Positions 46,378 through 55,716 of a stretch of 64,000 bases of DNA are shown one piece after another. The notes below the pieces were generated by a model, which was given only the letters and a program-made list of their open reading frames with translations, did not search any database and was not told where the DNA came from. Position numbers and translations under genes: made by a program. Source of the DNA: Agarivorans litoreus (GTDB taxonomy: Bacteria > Pseudomonadota > Gammaproteobacteria > Enterobacterales > Celerinatantimonadaceae). The stretch covers positions 3,467,001 through 3,531,000 of the forward strand of contig NZ_BLPI01000001.1 in NCBI RefSeq assembly GCF_019649015.1, read 5' to 3'. How positions within the stretch are numbered: the stretch's first letter is position 1; each line of letters begins with the position of its first letter.

Positions 46378-47344
46378 GCTTAGTGAGTTCACCAAAAAAT
46401 GTAGCCAATTGTTGATTAACCTGTTGGCGCTGCTGCTGTTGCTCGGGGTAGTCGAAATGGCCTGCTTTTAGCACTGTGAGTTGTTTAGGCTGAGGAGCGT
46501 TGTTGTAAGCCGAAAACTGCCCAGGTGGTGCGACAAAAGGGTCAAATAAGGCCAAGGCCCAATGGCTAGGGCACCTTAAGTAAGTGGCTGCGGTGGCTGA
46601 GTCAAAATAGCGTAATGTACTTAATGCGAGTTTGGGTTGCTGTTGGTAAAAGCCTTGTAATGCTTTGCCGCTGCCGTGGGTAGCCAGCTTTAAACGAAGC
46701 GCTACGTTACCAAAAGTGGGAACATGAAAATGAGCACGTTGAATGCGTGGGTCAAAAGCGCTAGCAAATATGCCTAGTCCGCCACCAAAGCTGCTGCCCA
46801 TTAGGCCGATTTTATTAGTAACTTGTGGAAATAGGCGTAACAAGGCGCTTACTCCGCACCATAAATCTTGAACACAACCGCCAATAATGTAGCGCTCTTT
46901 ATCTTGAATGTTGTGCAGTACGTGCCACATGGGGTTGTCTGAAATAGGCGCTTTGGCACTTAAGCCAATGCCCCGTGAGCAGGGCATTAACACTGCTGTA
47001 TTTTTAAGCGATACCGGGCAGTCTACTTGTTCGATACCACCATAACCATGGGCACTAATGATTGCTTGTTTTACCACACCCGAGTGGGGAAGTAGCAGCC
47101 AGCCGCCGCAACGCATTTGCTTAGTCGAGTTGTAATAGCACTTAAAAATGCGCCAGTTGGGAGTGTCTTGGTGGCAATCTTGAATAGCGACGTCGGGCCT
47201 AATTTGCAGGGCATGCTGATATTTGTTTAGCCAAAAGCTTTTAAAACCTCTGGGTCGATCATCAGGGCGCAGCGCTTTAAGTTGGCTTAAGGTGTATCCG
47301 TAGTCTGGCTCAAACTCAAAATCATGTTTAAGTTTGCTGGGCAT
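46370..47344 (-). CDS. Acetyl xylan esterase/cephalosporin deacetylase-like hydrolase
   Basis: 324 aa, alpha/beta hydrolase of the AXE1 type. The oxyanion segment is ISAHGYGG; the nucleophile lies in GLMGSSFGGGLG; a later DPFVAPPGQFSAYN and final GHFDYPE supply the acid and His. No signal peptide, so it is cytoplasmic. Such enzymes deacetylate sugars, which fits a marine polysaccharide degrader, but no glycoside hydrolases are in the window. Confidence 0.82.
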   Translation of the reverse strand: MPSKLKHDFEFEPDYGYTLSQLKALRPDDRPRGFKSFWLNKYQHALQIRPDVAIQDCHQDTPNWRIFKCYYNSTKQMRCGGWLLLPHSGVVKQAIISAHGYGGIEQVDCPVSLKNTAVLMPCSRGIGLSAKAPISDNPMWHVLHNIQDKERYIIGGCVQDLWCGVSALLRLFPQVTNKIGLMGSSFGGGLGIFASAFDPRIQRAHFHVPTFGNVALRLKLATHGSGKALQGFYQQQPKLALSTLRYFDSATAATYLRCPSHWALALFDPFVAPPGQFSAYNNAPQPKQLTVLKAGHFDYPEQQQQRQQVNQQLATFFGELTKHE

Positions 47345-47541
47345 ATTTCGCTATCTTCATTTAGGTTTATGAAAACTATAACGCTTTTATGTTACAGATT
47401 TCTAATGTTAAATATTTTTGTCAGTGTGGTCGAATCAGTCGCTATTAAAAAATGCTAAACAACAGGCTTTAGTCAATAGTGCTAAGCGGTATAGAATAAT
47501 TCTCACTTAGGCATCTCTGATTTAACAAATAAGGATTGATT

Positions 47542-48225
47542 GTGGTTGAAGACTTTTCTTCTATTTGGCAACGAGCCGCGGAGCGTAAAGGTGGCGATGC
47601 TGCGTTACAACATTTACTGACTACCCCTTTAAGCAGTGAGCATTTAGCTGGCATTAGTGATGACCGCTGGTTGTCGGCCATGACTAAAACCATATTCCAG
47701 TCTGGCTTTGTGTGGCGAGTGGTAGAAAACAAATGGCCAGATTTTGAGCGGGCCTTTTTCAACTTTGACCCAGAAAAAATGCTGATGCTGGACGACAGCC
47801 ATATTGAACGTTTATGTAACGATGTCAGCATTATTCGCAATCGCCAAAAAATCATCACCGTGCCACATAACGCCCAGATGATCTTAGACCTTGCCAGCGA
47901 GCATGGCAGCTTTGCCAAGTTTGTGGCTCAGTGGCCAAGCGACGACATTGTAGGTTTGTGGTTACTGCTTAAGAAGCAAGGTGCGCGCCTTGGCGGTAAC
48001 TCTGCCTCTTATACCTTGCGTCGCATGGGTAAAGATACTTTTATCTTGTCGAATGATGTGGTGGCTTACTTGGTTAATCGTGGAGTGATAAACAAAGCGC
48101 CAACCAGTATTAAAGGGCTAAAAGCAGTACAAGAGGTGTTTAACAGTTGGCAGTTACAAAGCAGTTTACCTTTAGCGGCTATTAGCCAAACGGTGGCGTA
48201 TTCTATTGGTGAAAACAACTTATAG
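47542..48225 (+). CDS. DNA-3-methyladenine glycosylase I-type protein
   Basis: 227 aa from a GTG start (MVEDFSSIWQRAAERKGG) with AAGGA 7 bp upstream; an earlier TTG also opens the frame. It resembles Tag-family glycosylases (DDRWLSAMTKTIFQSGFVWRVVENKW, then FNFDPEKMLML and NAQMILDLASEHGSF), which remove 3-methyladenine from DNA. The N-terminal Cys and C-terminal Cys/His zinc ligands of E. coli Tag are not evident, so it belongs to a zinc-less variant. Substrate unproven. Confidence 0.82.
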   Translation: MVEDFSSIWQRAAERKGGDAALQHLLTTPLSSEHLAGISDDRWLSAMTKTIFQSGFVWRVVENKWPDFERAFFNFDPEKMLMLDDSHIERLCNDVSIIRNRQKIITVPHNAQMILDLASEHGSFAKFVAQWPSDDIVGLWLLLKKQGARLGGNSASYTLRRMGKDTFILSNDVVAYLVNRGVINKAPTSIKGLKAVQEVFNSWQLQSSLPLAAISQTVAYSIGENNL

Positions 48226-48298
48226 GTTAAAGCGTTTAGCTTATTAGTATTACTTGCTTACATCTTTAAACGGCTTAATTGATGTTGGACTTTAGCCG

Positions 48299-49201
48299 CT
48301 AGCGACGCGGCAGTATTTCCTTGAAGGCGTGGTCTAGCTCTTTGTAGCGAAAGTTAAAGCCTTCTCCGCTTAGCCGTTTTGGCAGCACCTTTTGCCCGCC
48401 AGTAATTAAGCTGGCCATTTCACCCATTGCGGTATTTAACACCCAAGCTGGTGCACGAAATAAGCATGGGCGTTTAAGTTGCTTGCTTAGCGCTTGGCTA
48501 AATTGTTGATTGGTGACGGGGTTAGGTGAGGTTAAGTTGTAAGCGCCATGGCATTGCTGATTGTTGAGCAGAAATATTATGGCGTCTACCATGTCACTAA
48601 TGTGGATCCACGACATTTGCTGTTGGCCATCGGCCACTGGGCCACCTAAACCTAAACGAAAGGCCGGCAACATTTTTGCCAATGCGCCACCTTCTATGCC
48701 AATGACCACGCCAGTGCGCAAAACACACACGCGGGTATGCTCGTTTGCCGCTTTTAAAGCGATTTGTTCCCAGGTTTTACATACTTGATGAGGGAAGGAG
48801 TCATCTTCGATGATGCTGGTTTCATCTAAAGCTTGTTGGCCTTGCTCGCCGTAATAGCCAATGGCGCTGCCACTTATAAAGGTTTCTGGTGCTTGCTCAC
48901 TTTGTTCAAATAGCTCGACTAAGCGCTCGGTGAGTGCCCAGCGGCTATCACAAATACGCTTCTTTTGTTGCTCGGTCCAACGTTTGTTGGCGATGGGTTC
49001 ACCCGCTAGGTTAATAACGGCATCGTATTCGTTAAGGTTATTGAGATCTTTAAGAGAAGGAATAGCCAGTAAGTTATGCCCAAGCTTTTGATAGGCGCGA
49101 ATAGGGTTGCGTGACAATATCGTCAGTTCATGACTAAATTGTAAATGTTTTACTAAGCGGCTGCCGATGAAGCCAGTTCCACCGGTAAGTAGTATTTTCA
49201 T
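48299..49201 (-). CDS. TIGR01777-family NAD(P)-dependent epimerase-like protein (YfcH type)
   Basis: 300 aa short-chain dehydrogenase fold. Dinucleotide-binding GGTGFIGSRLV is at the N-terminus, with AVINLAGEPI, SGSAIGYYGEQG (catalytic Tyr region) and a C-terminal KVLPKRLSGEGFNFRY typical of YfcH. The function of the family is not settled. It starts MKILLTGGTG, divergent from folM with 85 bp between. Confidence 0.88.
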   Translation of the reverse strand: MKILLTGGTGFIGSRLVKHLQFSHELTILSRNPIRAYQKLGHNLLAIPSLKDLNNLNEYDAVINLAGEPIANKRWTEQQKKRICDSRWALTERLVELFEQSEQAPETFISGSAIGYYGEQGQQALDETSIIEDDSFPHQVCKTWEQIALKAANEHTRVCVLRTGVVIGIEGGALAKMLPAFRLGLGGPVADGQQQMSWIHISDMVDAIIFLLNNQQCHGAYNLTSPNPVTNQQFSQALSKQLKRPCLFRAPAWVLNTAMGEMASLITGGQKVLPKRLSGEGFNFRYKELDHAFKEILPRR

Positions 49202-49286
49202 AATATTGAGCAGTCCTTGTTAGGGCTAGCCATGTTACTCTTTGATTTAGTTAACAATAGCAGAGATTTAGAGGATGGGAAGCAAG

Positions 49287-50000
49287 ATGAAGACGGTTTT
49301 GATTACGGGCGTTGGCAGACGTTTGGGTTTTTTTCTTGCACATCAGTTTGTTGGCTTGGGTTATCGGGTTATTGGTCAATATCGAAGTGAGCGCGCAGAG
49401 CTAGACGATCTAAGAGACTTGGGGGTTATATTAATACAAGCCGATTTTAGCCAGCGCACTCAGCTATTAGGCTTTGTTGAGCAGCTACCAAAACTTTGCG
49501 ACAGCTTGGACGTACTCATTCATAACGCTTCGTTATTTGTTTGCGATGAGCCAAACCACAGCGCTGCTGAGCAAGCTGAGTTTTTTGACGCCATGTATGC
49601 AGTGCACATGTTGGCGCCAAAACTGATTAACGAGACTATGTATAGCGCATTATGTAAAGCCAAAGGTTGTGTGGTGATGATGACCGATATTTATGCTCAG
49701 CAGCCACATGCTAAATTTCGCTCTTACTGCGCTTCTAAAGCGGGCTTAGCTAATATGCTAAAAGCCTACGCCAGCCATTGGGCACCAGAGGTGAGAGTGA
49801 ATGGCATAGAGCCAGGGCCGATGTTATTTTTGGATGAGCATGATCAACAGCATCGTGAGCGGGTGCTGGCACAAACCCCATTAGCTAAAGAAGGCGGCAT
49901 AGCGCCGGTTTGGCAAACCATTGAGTTATTGATTAACAATGAGTTCCTAACCGGATGCTCGATTAAAGTGGATGGTGGTAGGTCGCTTACCCAGTGGTAG
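49287..50000 (+). CDS. folM: Dihydromonapterin reductase
   Basis: 237 aa SDR with TGVGRRLGFFLA at the cofactor site, YCASKAGLANML (Tyr-x-x-x-Lys) catalytic motif and C-terminal IKVDGGRSLTQW. It reduces dihydromonapterin (and dihydrofolate) in pterin metabolism. The ATG at 49287 follows GGGAAG; another at 49275 has GAGG directly adjoining. Its 3' end overlaps the opposing folK by 54 bp. The folM-folK link supports the call over other SDRs. Confidence 0.85.
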   Translation: MKTVLITGVGRRLGFFLAHQFVGLGYRVIGQYRSERAELDDLRDLGVILIQADFSQRTQLLGFVEQLPKLCDSLDVLIHNASLFVCDEPNHSAAEQAEFFDAMYAVHMLAPKLINETMYSALCKAKGCVVMMTDIYAQQPHAKFRSYCASKAGLANMLKAYASHWAPEVRVNGIEPGPMLFLDEHDQQHRERVLAQTPLAKEGGIAPVWQTIELLINNEFLTGCSIKVDGGRSLTQW

Positions 50001-50438
50001 GCACTGCTGCGGGCTTAGTTGCAGGTTTATATCTAGTGCTTGAGGGAGCATTTGTGTTGGGGTGGTAAATAGTTGCCGTTGTAGAGTGAGCAAAAAAGGG
50101 TCTATGGCTAAATAGGCGAGGGTAGTTTTATGTTCGACTGGCCCAATTAAATCAATGTCTAAACTTCGGTCTTTAGCACTAGATAACGGATCATTGCGGT
50201 TACGTCCGTGCCTAGCTTCAAGCTGATTAAAAAACTGTTTAAGTTGGCTGGGGCTTTGCATCGATTCAAACCAGCCTAGGGCATTTATAAATTTATGTTC
50301 AGTTTGCATATCAAAAGGCGTGGTTTCGATAAACGAACTAATGGTGAGTGTATGCAAGCGTTCACTAAGTTGGCATAGCGCAGCAGGAAGGTGCTCGAGT
50401 GGCTGAATGTTGCTGCCAAGGCTACATAAGTAAAACAT
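49947..50438 (-). CDS. folK: 2-amino-4-hydroxy-6-hydroxymethyldihydropteridine pyrophosphokinase
   Basis: 163 aa HPPK that transfers pyrophosphate from ATP to hydroxymethyldihydropterin for folate synthesis. Motifs: N-terminal CSLGSNIQP, FINALGWFES, and RNDPLSSAKDRSLDIDLIG, whose Asp-x-Asp binds magnesium. The usual length is 155-175. The last 17 codons are read antisense to the end of folM. Confidence 0.92.
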   Translation of the reverse strand: MFYLCSLGSNIQPLEHLPAALCQLSERLHTLTISSFIETTPFDMQTEHKFINALGWFESMQSPSQLKQFFNQLEARHGRNRNDPLSSAKDRSLDIDLIGPVEHKTTLAYLAIDPFLLTLQRQLFTTPTQMLPQALDINLQLSPQQCLPLGKRPTTIHFNRASG

Positions 50439-50538
50439 CTGGTTACTCCCGTTTGCTATAGGATTTTATTTAGCCTTTTCGCCAGCGCTTATGCAAGCTA
50501 AACTGCTGAGCATAATCAGTTATTTCTAGGAGTGAGTG

Positions 50539-51594
50539 GTGAATCAAACCACCTCGATGCGCCATGGCTTAGTCACAGCCGCTGCCTTAGTGGTTTTACT
50601 GGCAGGGCTGAAAGCTGCAACACCAGTATTAATTCCATTTTTGATGTCGATGTTTATTGCCATTATTGCCAGCCCCATCGTTAATTTTTTAACCCGTTTA
50701 AGAATTCCACGGGTATTGTCGGTAATGATGGTACTGTTGCTAATTGTTTGTTTAATCATGCTGTTAGCAGGTGTTGTAGGTAGCTCGATTAGTGACTTTA
50801 GAGCCTCTATTCCGGTGTATCGAGAACAGTTGTTGGTGCAATTGGCTGGTTTAAGTGCATTTGCAGCGGGTTTTGATATCGACCTGTCGATGAGCATTGT
50901 GACTGATTACTTTGACCCTGGGGTTATTCTGGGGCTATTTGCTAATACCTTAACAGGCTTAAGCGGAGCAGCAACCAACATCTTCATTATTTTGTTAGTG
51001 ACTATTTTTATGTTGCTAGAAGCCGATACCATGCCACAACGGATGCACGACGCAATTCATAATCCTGATGTGCGTATGTCTCAGGTAAATAAGTTTCTAA
51101 AAGCCGTTAATAGCTACATTGCGGTTAAAACCATGATTAGTTTATTTACCGCAATTCCTATCACAATCGTGCTTAGCTTATTGGATTTAGATTACGCCAT
51201 ATTGTGGGGTATTTTGGCCTTCTTGCTTAACTATATTCCTAATGTGGGGTCGCTTATTGCCGCTGTTCCACCGGTATTGCTAGCCTTGTTGCAGTTAGGA
51301 CCAAGCCAAGCTTTGGCTGTGGCGGGTTTGTATGTGGGTGTAAATTTGGTGATGGGCAACATAGTTGAACCGCGTATTATGGGCAAAGGTTTAGGTTTGT
51401 CTTCGCTGGTAGTGGTGCTGTCGTTAATATTCTGGGGCTGGTTGTTTGGCAGTGTTGGCATGTTGTTATCGGTACCCTTAACCATGATTATCAAAATTGG
51501 CTTGGAATCTAGTAACAGTGGCCACTGGTTCTCGCGTATCCTTAGCCACCCAGACGATTTAAAGAAAGAGAGTGAACCGGTAGATGAAGCTTAA
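50539..51594 (+). CDS. AI-2E (PerM/YdiK) family transporter
   Basis: About 351 aa with seven or eight membrane segments. Paired hydrophobic segments lie at the N-terminus (about 10-75), a soluble domain at about 80-145, and the C-terminal signature YIPNVGSLIAAVPPVLLAL and NLVMGNIVEPRIMGKGLGLS. Members export small molecules or act as sodium/proton antiporters; AI-2 export by this member is unproven. GTG start with AGGAG; the next gene overlaps by 11 bp. Confidence 0.9.
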   Translation: MNQTTSMRHGLVTAAALVVLLAGLKAATPVLIPFLMSMFIAIIASPIVNFLTRLRIPRVLSVMMVLLLIVCLIMLLAGVVGSSISDFRASIPVYREQLLVQLAGLSAFAAGFDIDLSMSIVTDYFDPGVILGLFANTLTGLSGAATNIFIILLVTIFMLLEADTMPQRMHDAIHNPDVRMSQVNKFLKAVNSYIAVKTMISLFTAIPITIVLSLLDLDYAILWGILAFLLNYIPNVGSLIAAVPPVLLALLQLGPSQALAVAGLYVGVNLVMGNIVEPRIMGKGLGLSSLVVVLSLIFWGWLFGSVGMLLSVPLTMIIKIGLESSNSGHWFSRILSHPDDLKKESEPVDEA

Positions 51595-52465
51595 ACTTCC
51601 GCAGCTAAGTGATAATGCATTACGTGTTGTACATGGTCGCGGCCACTGCGTAGAAGGTGCTGAATCCTTCAATATTGAATGGCTACCACCAATCATGCTG
51701 ATTGTGGCTTATGCACCTCTCAGTGAAGAGTTGGTGGGTCAGTTAGTGGATCAATTAAGTGCCGAGCCTTTGGTTGAGGGCGTATTTTTGCAACAGCGTG
51801 ACCAAGCCATGGCTCCAGTGAGCCACTTATGGGGTTGTGAGCAAACGCCGAGTGAAGTGAGTGAGCTTGGTTTACGCTATAAGGTTGAAGTTGGCACTCA
51901 TCAAAACTTTGGGATCTTTTTAGATATGGCCAAAGGGCGAGAATGGGTAAAGCAGCAAGCCGAAGGTAAACAAATACTTAACTTGTTCTCTTATACTTGT
52001 GGTTTTGCCGTAGCCGCGATTGCTGGTGGTGCTGCGTCGGTTGTTAATATCGATATGAGTAAAGCAGCCTTAAGTGTTGGCCGCGATAACTTGCGGCTAA
52101 ACCAGCTGGATGACAAAAAAGCCCGTTTCTTTGGCCACGACTTGTTTAAATCTTGGGGTAAGTTGCGCAAACATGGCCCTTATGAATTGGTGATTGCTGA
52201 TCCGCCATCAATGCAAAAAGGCAGTTTCTTGGTCGAAAAAGATTACCCACGGATTCTTCGCCAGCTGCCGAGTTTGCTCACAGAAAACGGCATAGCCATG
52301 TTGTGTTTAAATGCTCCATGGTTAGGGCGTAACTTTTTGCTTGATGCCATTGCCACAGAAGCCCCCCAATTAAAGCTGATTGAAACGCTGGCAAGGCCTG
52401 ATGCGGTAATCGAAAAAAGCCCAGATGATGGCTTAAAAGTAATGATCTTCCAAAATCAGCCTTAG
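51584..52465 (+). CDS. Class I SAM-dependent methyltransferase (RlmI/RlmK-like)
   Basis: 293 aa. SAM motif I is LNLFSYTCGFAVAAIAGGA; then VVNIDMSKAALSVGRDNL, and motif IV VIADPPSMQKGSF, the form seen in rRNA m5C methyltransferases of the RlmI/RlmK group. There is no PUA domain, and the N-terminal region is short. An rRNA target is likely but not shown. Coupled with the upstream permease gene. Confidence 0.85.
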   Translation: MKLKLPQLSDNALRVVHGRGHCVEGAESFNIEWLPPIMLIVAYAPLSEELVGQLVDQLSAEPLVEGVFLQQRDQAMAPVSHLWGCEQTPSEVSELGLRYKVEVGTHQNFGIFLDMAKGREWVKQQAEGKQILNLFSYTCGFAVAAIAGGAASVVNIDMSKAALSVGRDNLRLNQLDDKKARFFGHDLFKSWGKLRKHGPYELVIADPPSMQKGSFLVEKDYPRILRQLPSLLTENGIAMLCLNAPWLGRNFLLDAIATEAPQLKLIETLARPDAVIEKSPDDGLKVMIFQNQP

Positions 52466-52577
52466 CTACAAATATCACAATTTAGCGCTTTACTGGCCTT
52501 TGCTACTCAGCGTTAGCTAACGCTCTGCTAAGCTTGTATTAAGCCTTTAATTCAAAGGTTTAATACAAGGAGCGTAT

Positions 52578-53312
52578 ATGGGGTTTCGTTTTTCTCACCT
52601 ATTTTCCTCTCTGCTTAAAAGTCTTCGCGATATCTCGCCGATTGTTGTGGTTGTTTTGTTTTTCCAATGGGGAGTGCTAGACAGCAGTTTACCCAATGTT
52701 TTGAGCATCTTAAGTGGTGCTGTAATGGTGGTTGTTGGTTTAAGCTTTTTTGTGATGGGCTTAGAGCTAGGGCTGTTTCCTATAGGCGAAAACCTTGCCC
52801 ATGCCTTTGCCAATAAAGGTAGTTTGCTAGCCCTGCTTAGCTTTGCTTTTTGTTTGGGCTTTGGCACTACCATCGCCGAGCCAGCCTTAGTGGCTGTTGC
52901 CAAAGAGGCCGCAGAAGTAGCCGCACAAGCCAAGCATATTGAAAATACCGAAACCAGTATGCAGGAGTATGCCGCGGGGCTGCGTTTAAGTGTAGCCTTT
53001 GCCGTTGGCCTAGCAATTGTGATTGGCGTTATTCGCATCATAAAAGGTTGGCCGCTGTATCTAATTATCATTGGCGGCTATCTGTTGATTGTGTTGCTTA
53101 CCATGTTTGCGCCTCAAGAAATCATTGGTATTGCCTACGATTCTGGTGGAGTAACCACTTCTACTATCACTGTACCTTTAGTAACCGCCCTTGGCGTGGG
53201 GTTAGCTTCGGCGATTAAAGGCCGTAACCCCTTGCTTGATGGCTTTGGGTTAATTGCTTTAGCCTCTTTAACCCCGATGATGTTTGTGATGCTCTACGGG
53301 ATAGTCTATTGA
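52578..53312 (+). CDS. DUF1538 membrane protein A
   Basis: 244 aa with about six to seven membrane segments and the DUF1538 pattern: [32 protein letters not shown], and [26 protein letters not shown], then [15 protein letters not shown] loop of about 30 residues ([20 protein letters not shown]) separates the middle segments. AAGGAG precedes the ATG. The next gene is a paralogue overlapping by 4 bp. The family is an uncharacterised permease type. Confidence 0.9.
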   Translation: MGFRFSHLFSSLLKSLRDISPIVVVVLFFQWGVLDSSLPNVLSILSGAVMVVVGLSFFVMGLELGLFPIGENLAHAFANKGSLLALLSFAFCLGFGTTIAEPALVAVAKEAAEVAAQAKHIENTETSMQEYAAGLRLSVAFAVGLAIVIGVIRIIKGWPLYLIIIGGYLLIVLLTMFAPQEIIGIAYDSGGVTTSTITVPLVTALGVGLASAIKGRNPLLDGFGLIALASLTPMMFVMLYGIVY

Positions 53313-54106
53313 TTAGCGCAAGCCTAAATTTCTTAGAGACGCTGTTTGGCACCTTGGGGGACATTTTCCCCATTGTTGTGACCATATTGGTCTTTCAGTA
53401 TTTGGTGATTAAGCGGCCGATTAGTCAGCCAAAGCAGCTGTTACTAGGCACGCTATTTGTTGTGCTGGGCATGGTGTTATTTTTGTTGGGCTTAGAGCAG
53501 GCACTATTTCCACTGGGCGAGTCCATGGCAAAACAACTCACCAGCGCAGAATTTTTGGGCTTAGATGAGTCTGCGGTTTATGTCGTGTCGGAACATTGGG
53601 CGGCTTATGCTTGGATTTATCTGTTTTCTGCAGCTATTGGCTTTAGCACAACGATTGCCGAACCTTCTCTGTTAGCGGTAGCCATTAAAGCTAATGGCGT
53701 GTCGGGCGGAGCTGTATCAATAGGTGGTTTGCGGATCTCTGTAGCAATTGGTGTGGCTTTAGGTTTGGCCTTAGGCAGTTATCGAATTGTGGTAGGCGAC
53801 CCGCTGCATTACTACATTATTGCAGGTTACATTTTAGTGGTGATACAAACCCTGTTTGCTCCTAAAGCGATTGTGCCTTTGGCATACGACAGTGGAGGCG
53901 TGACCACATCTACGGTTACTGTGCCTTTAGTGACCGCTCTGGGTTTAGGTTTAGCTGAATCGGTACCTGGGCGTAGCCCCTTGCTTGATGGCTTTGGCTT
54001 AATTGCGTTTGCCAGCTTATTCCCCATCATTTCGGTGCTTGCTTATGCGCAAGTCACTAGTTTCTTAGCAAGTTCTAGTTTGTCAGGAGATGACGATGAA
54101 ATTTAA
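53309..54106 (+). CDS. DUF1538 membrane protein B
   Basis: 265 aa, paralogous to the upstream protein: [36 protein letters not shown], and [25 protein letters not shown] then [14 protein letters not shown] occur in the same order. It starts with an unusual TTG that forms a TTGA overlap with the upstream stop, so the two are coupled and probably assemble as a heterodimer. The next gene starts 11 bp before its end. Confidence 0.9.
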   Translation: MISASLNFLETLFGTLGDIFPIVVTILVFQYLVIKRPISQPKQLLLGTLFVVLGMVLFLLGLEQALFPLGESMAKQLTSAEFLGLDESAVYVVSEHWAAYAWIYLFSAAIGFSTTIAEPSLLAVAIKANGVSGGAVSIGGLRISVAIGVALGLALGSYRIVVGDPLHYYIIAGYILVVIQTLFAPKAIVPLAYDSGGVTTSTVTVPLVTALGLGLAESVPGRSPLLDGFGLIAFASLFPIISVLAYAQVTSFLASSSLSGDDDEI

Positions 54107-54449
54107 ATTGATTCTTGCCTTTGTTGATGACCAAAAGACTACTGTGGTACTCGATTCGGCACGTGCTGCTGGTGCTACTGGTGCAACGGTAATAAACAAT
54201 GCGCGAGGTGAAGGTGTGCATCGCAAAAAAACCTTCTTTGGATTGAATCTAGAAGCACAGCGAGACGTATTGTTGTTTGTTGTGGAAAGCCACCTTGCCA
54301 AGCCGATATTAAATACCATTAGTGCAGTGGCGGAGTTTGACCAAGAAGAAGGGCAGGGAATTGCTGTATTGCTAGACGTAGAAGAAGCCGTTGGGGTTGC
54401 TCATCAAATTCAGGCTTTAATTCACAAAGTACCTACAGATGAAGAATAA
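54096..54449 (+). CDS. PII-like (GlnB-related) signalling protein
   Basis: 117 aa from [15 protein letters not shown] (AGGAG 6 bp upstream; another ATG two codons earlier). The PII fold is indicated by GATGATVINNARGEG, the T-loop region HRKKTFFG, RDVLLFVVE and a final helix GVAHQIQALI. It lacks the Tyr51 uridylylation residue of GlnB. Overlapping the DUF1538 pair, it probably regulates that putative transporter by binding to it. Not an ammonium (AmtB-GlnK) unit. Confidence 0.85.
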   Translation: MKFKLILAFVDDQKTTVVLDSARAAGATGATVINNARGEGVHRKKTFFGLNLEAQRDVLLFVVESHLAKPILNTISAVAEFDQEEGQGIAVLLDVEEAVGVAHQIQALIHKVPTDEE

Positions 54450-55199
54450 GCGGGGATAATGTGAATAAATAGTTATGCATAGCTCAATAATTGCCTTTTT
54501 CTGTGTATAACTATTGTCTTTTTATTTTTTTATCCACACATTCTGTGGATTAAAGTGTGTATGAAACCACTGTTTGTAAATATCTTATTGTTTTATATGA
54601 CTTTTTAATGTTGTCTAAAAAAGAAGCGATGCTTTGTGGTGCCATATTAGTGGTTGCATTTTTTAGAAAACTGTAGACGAATTACCGAGTTGTAGTTCTT
54701 TTTTACTTAGGTACAGGTCAATCGGTTTTCATAAGCGCCTATTTGATCGACCTTAGGTCTGTTACAGCCCTAAGATGAAGAAGATAGTGGTAGCTGGTTT
54801 TTGTTAGTTATCTAAAAATCGTTAGTTTTGCTACTCTCTAGGTCATTTTGCTGGTTTCGGGGCTAATTTTTAATTTTGGCCATGTTAAAACTCTAAAAAT
54901 GGGAGCTGTAGCCTGCGTATTAGTGATGATTTGGTTTATTCTTTGTAAGTTCTCTATCGATAAGTCACTAATTAACAACTTAAATGGAGTTAAATGAAAG
55001 TTAGCTTTAGCTGCGGCAGACAATAGTGTTAGTTAAATTGGGTGTGATAACCGATTGAGTTTGCAAGACATACTGCCATGAATGAAGTTTTACTATTTGT
55101 TTAATCGCACAGTGAGTAAGTGATAGCTTGTTCGGCGTATCAGCGCTGAGTTACTTAAATAACAAAGGAATGTCTGCTGGATAGTTAGCAGTAAATAGC
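54450..55199. other. Intergenic region of 750 bp with a DnaA-box-like pair
   Basis: No credible gene. The reading frame on the minus strand at 54838-55023 has no ribosome binding site and unremarkable content. At 54530-54552 TTATCCACA is followed in inversion by TGTGGATTA. The region should contain the sigma-factor promoter at its right end. It is AT-rich to 54620 and mixed afterward. Confidence 0.55.
54530..54552. promoter_or_regulatory. Inverted pair of DnaA-box-like 9-mers
   Basis: TTATCCACA (perfect DnaA box) and TGTGGATTA (8 of 9 in inversion), 5 bp apart. No replication genes are near, so this may be chance or a DnaA-titration or control site. The inverted pair also forms a 7-bp hairpin. 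Confidence 0.35.
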
Positions 55200-55715
55200 A
55201 TGCTGAAATTGTTTAAACGTAAAGCTCGACCGGTATATTCGGATGCGTTGCTTAACCAGTTATACCGCTATGGCTTTTCACTATGCCACAGTAGTGAGCA
55301 GGCTTACGAGTTACTACAAAGCTGCTGCGAAAAAGTGTTGCAAAAAGACCCACCGCCAGAACCCTTACAACCTTACATGATGCGAGTTATTCGCAACGAA
55401 TTTATTGATAACTTCCGCCGTAAAAAGTTGGAGTTAGTGGTGGATGAAGATCAGTACATTGATGCATCTATTGTAGAAAAAAGCCTACAAAATATGGAGT
55501 TACTGCTTATTGATCAGCAGCATGTTGGCTTGGTGATGGAGCGTTTATCTGAGGACGAGCGAGAGCTACTGTATTTGTGGGCGGTGGAAGGCTTGAGCGT
55601 TCAAGAGATAGCCATTACTAGTGGTGTGGCTCGAGGCACATTGTTATCTCGAGTATCTCGACTAAAAAAACGGTTAAGTGATGAGTTTGGCCACTTAATT
55701 GAGGAAGTGTCTTAA
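55200..55715 (+). CDS. ECF-type RNA polymerase sigma factor
   Basis: 171 aa with region 2 (LYRYGFSLCHSSEQAYELLQ ... YMMRVIRNEFIDNFRRKK) and a region 4 helix-turn-helix (ERELLYLWAVEGLSVQEIAITSG then ARGTLLSRVSRLKKRL). It directs transcription of an unknown regulon. The downstream gene starts two bases after its stop and encodes a membrane protein, the usual anti-sigma position. It probably controls its own promoter. Confidence 0.88.
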   Translation: MLKLFKRKARPVYSDALLNQLYRYGFSLCHSSEQAYELLQSCCEKVLQKDPPPEPLQPYMMRVIRNEFIDNFRRKKLELVVDEDQYIDASIVEKSLQNMELLLIDQQHVGLVMERLSEDERELLYLWAVEGLSVQEIAITSGVARGTLLSRVSRLKKRLSDEFGHLIEEVS

Positions 55716-55716
55716 A

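Noticed and set aside
54760-54775. CTGTTACAGCC also present at the right end of the IS256 element
   Set aside because: The shared word is only about 12 bp with no second end or transposase trace; chance is a simpler explanation than an IS relic.
54838-55023. Minus-strand 61-codon frame in the region before the sigma factor
   Set aside because: No ribosome binding site, no recognisable feature, and a length expected by chance in 750 bp.
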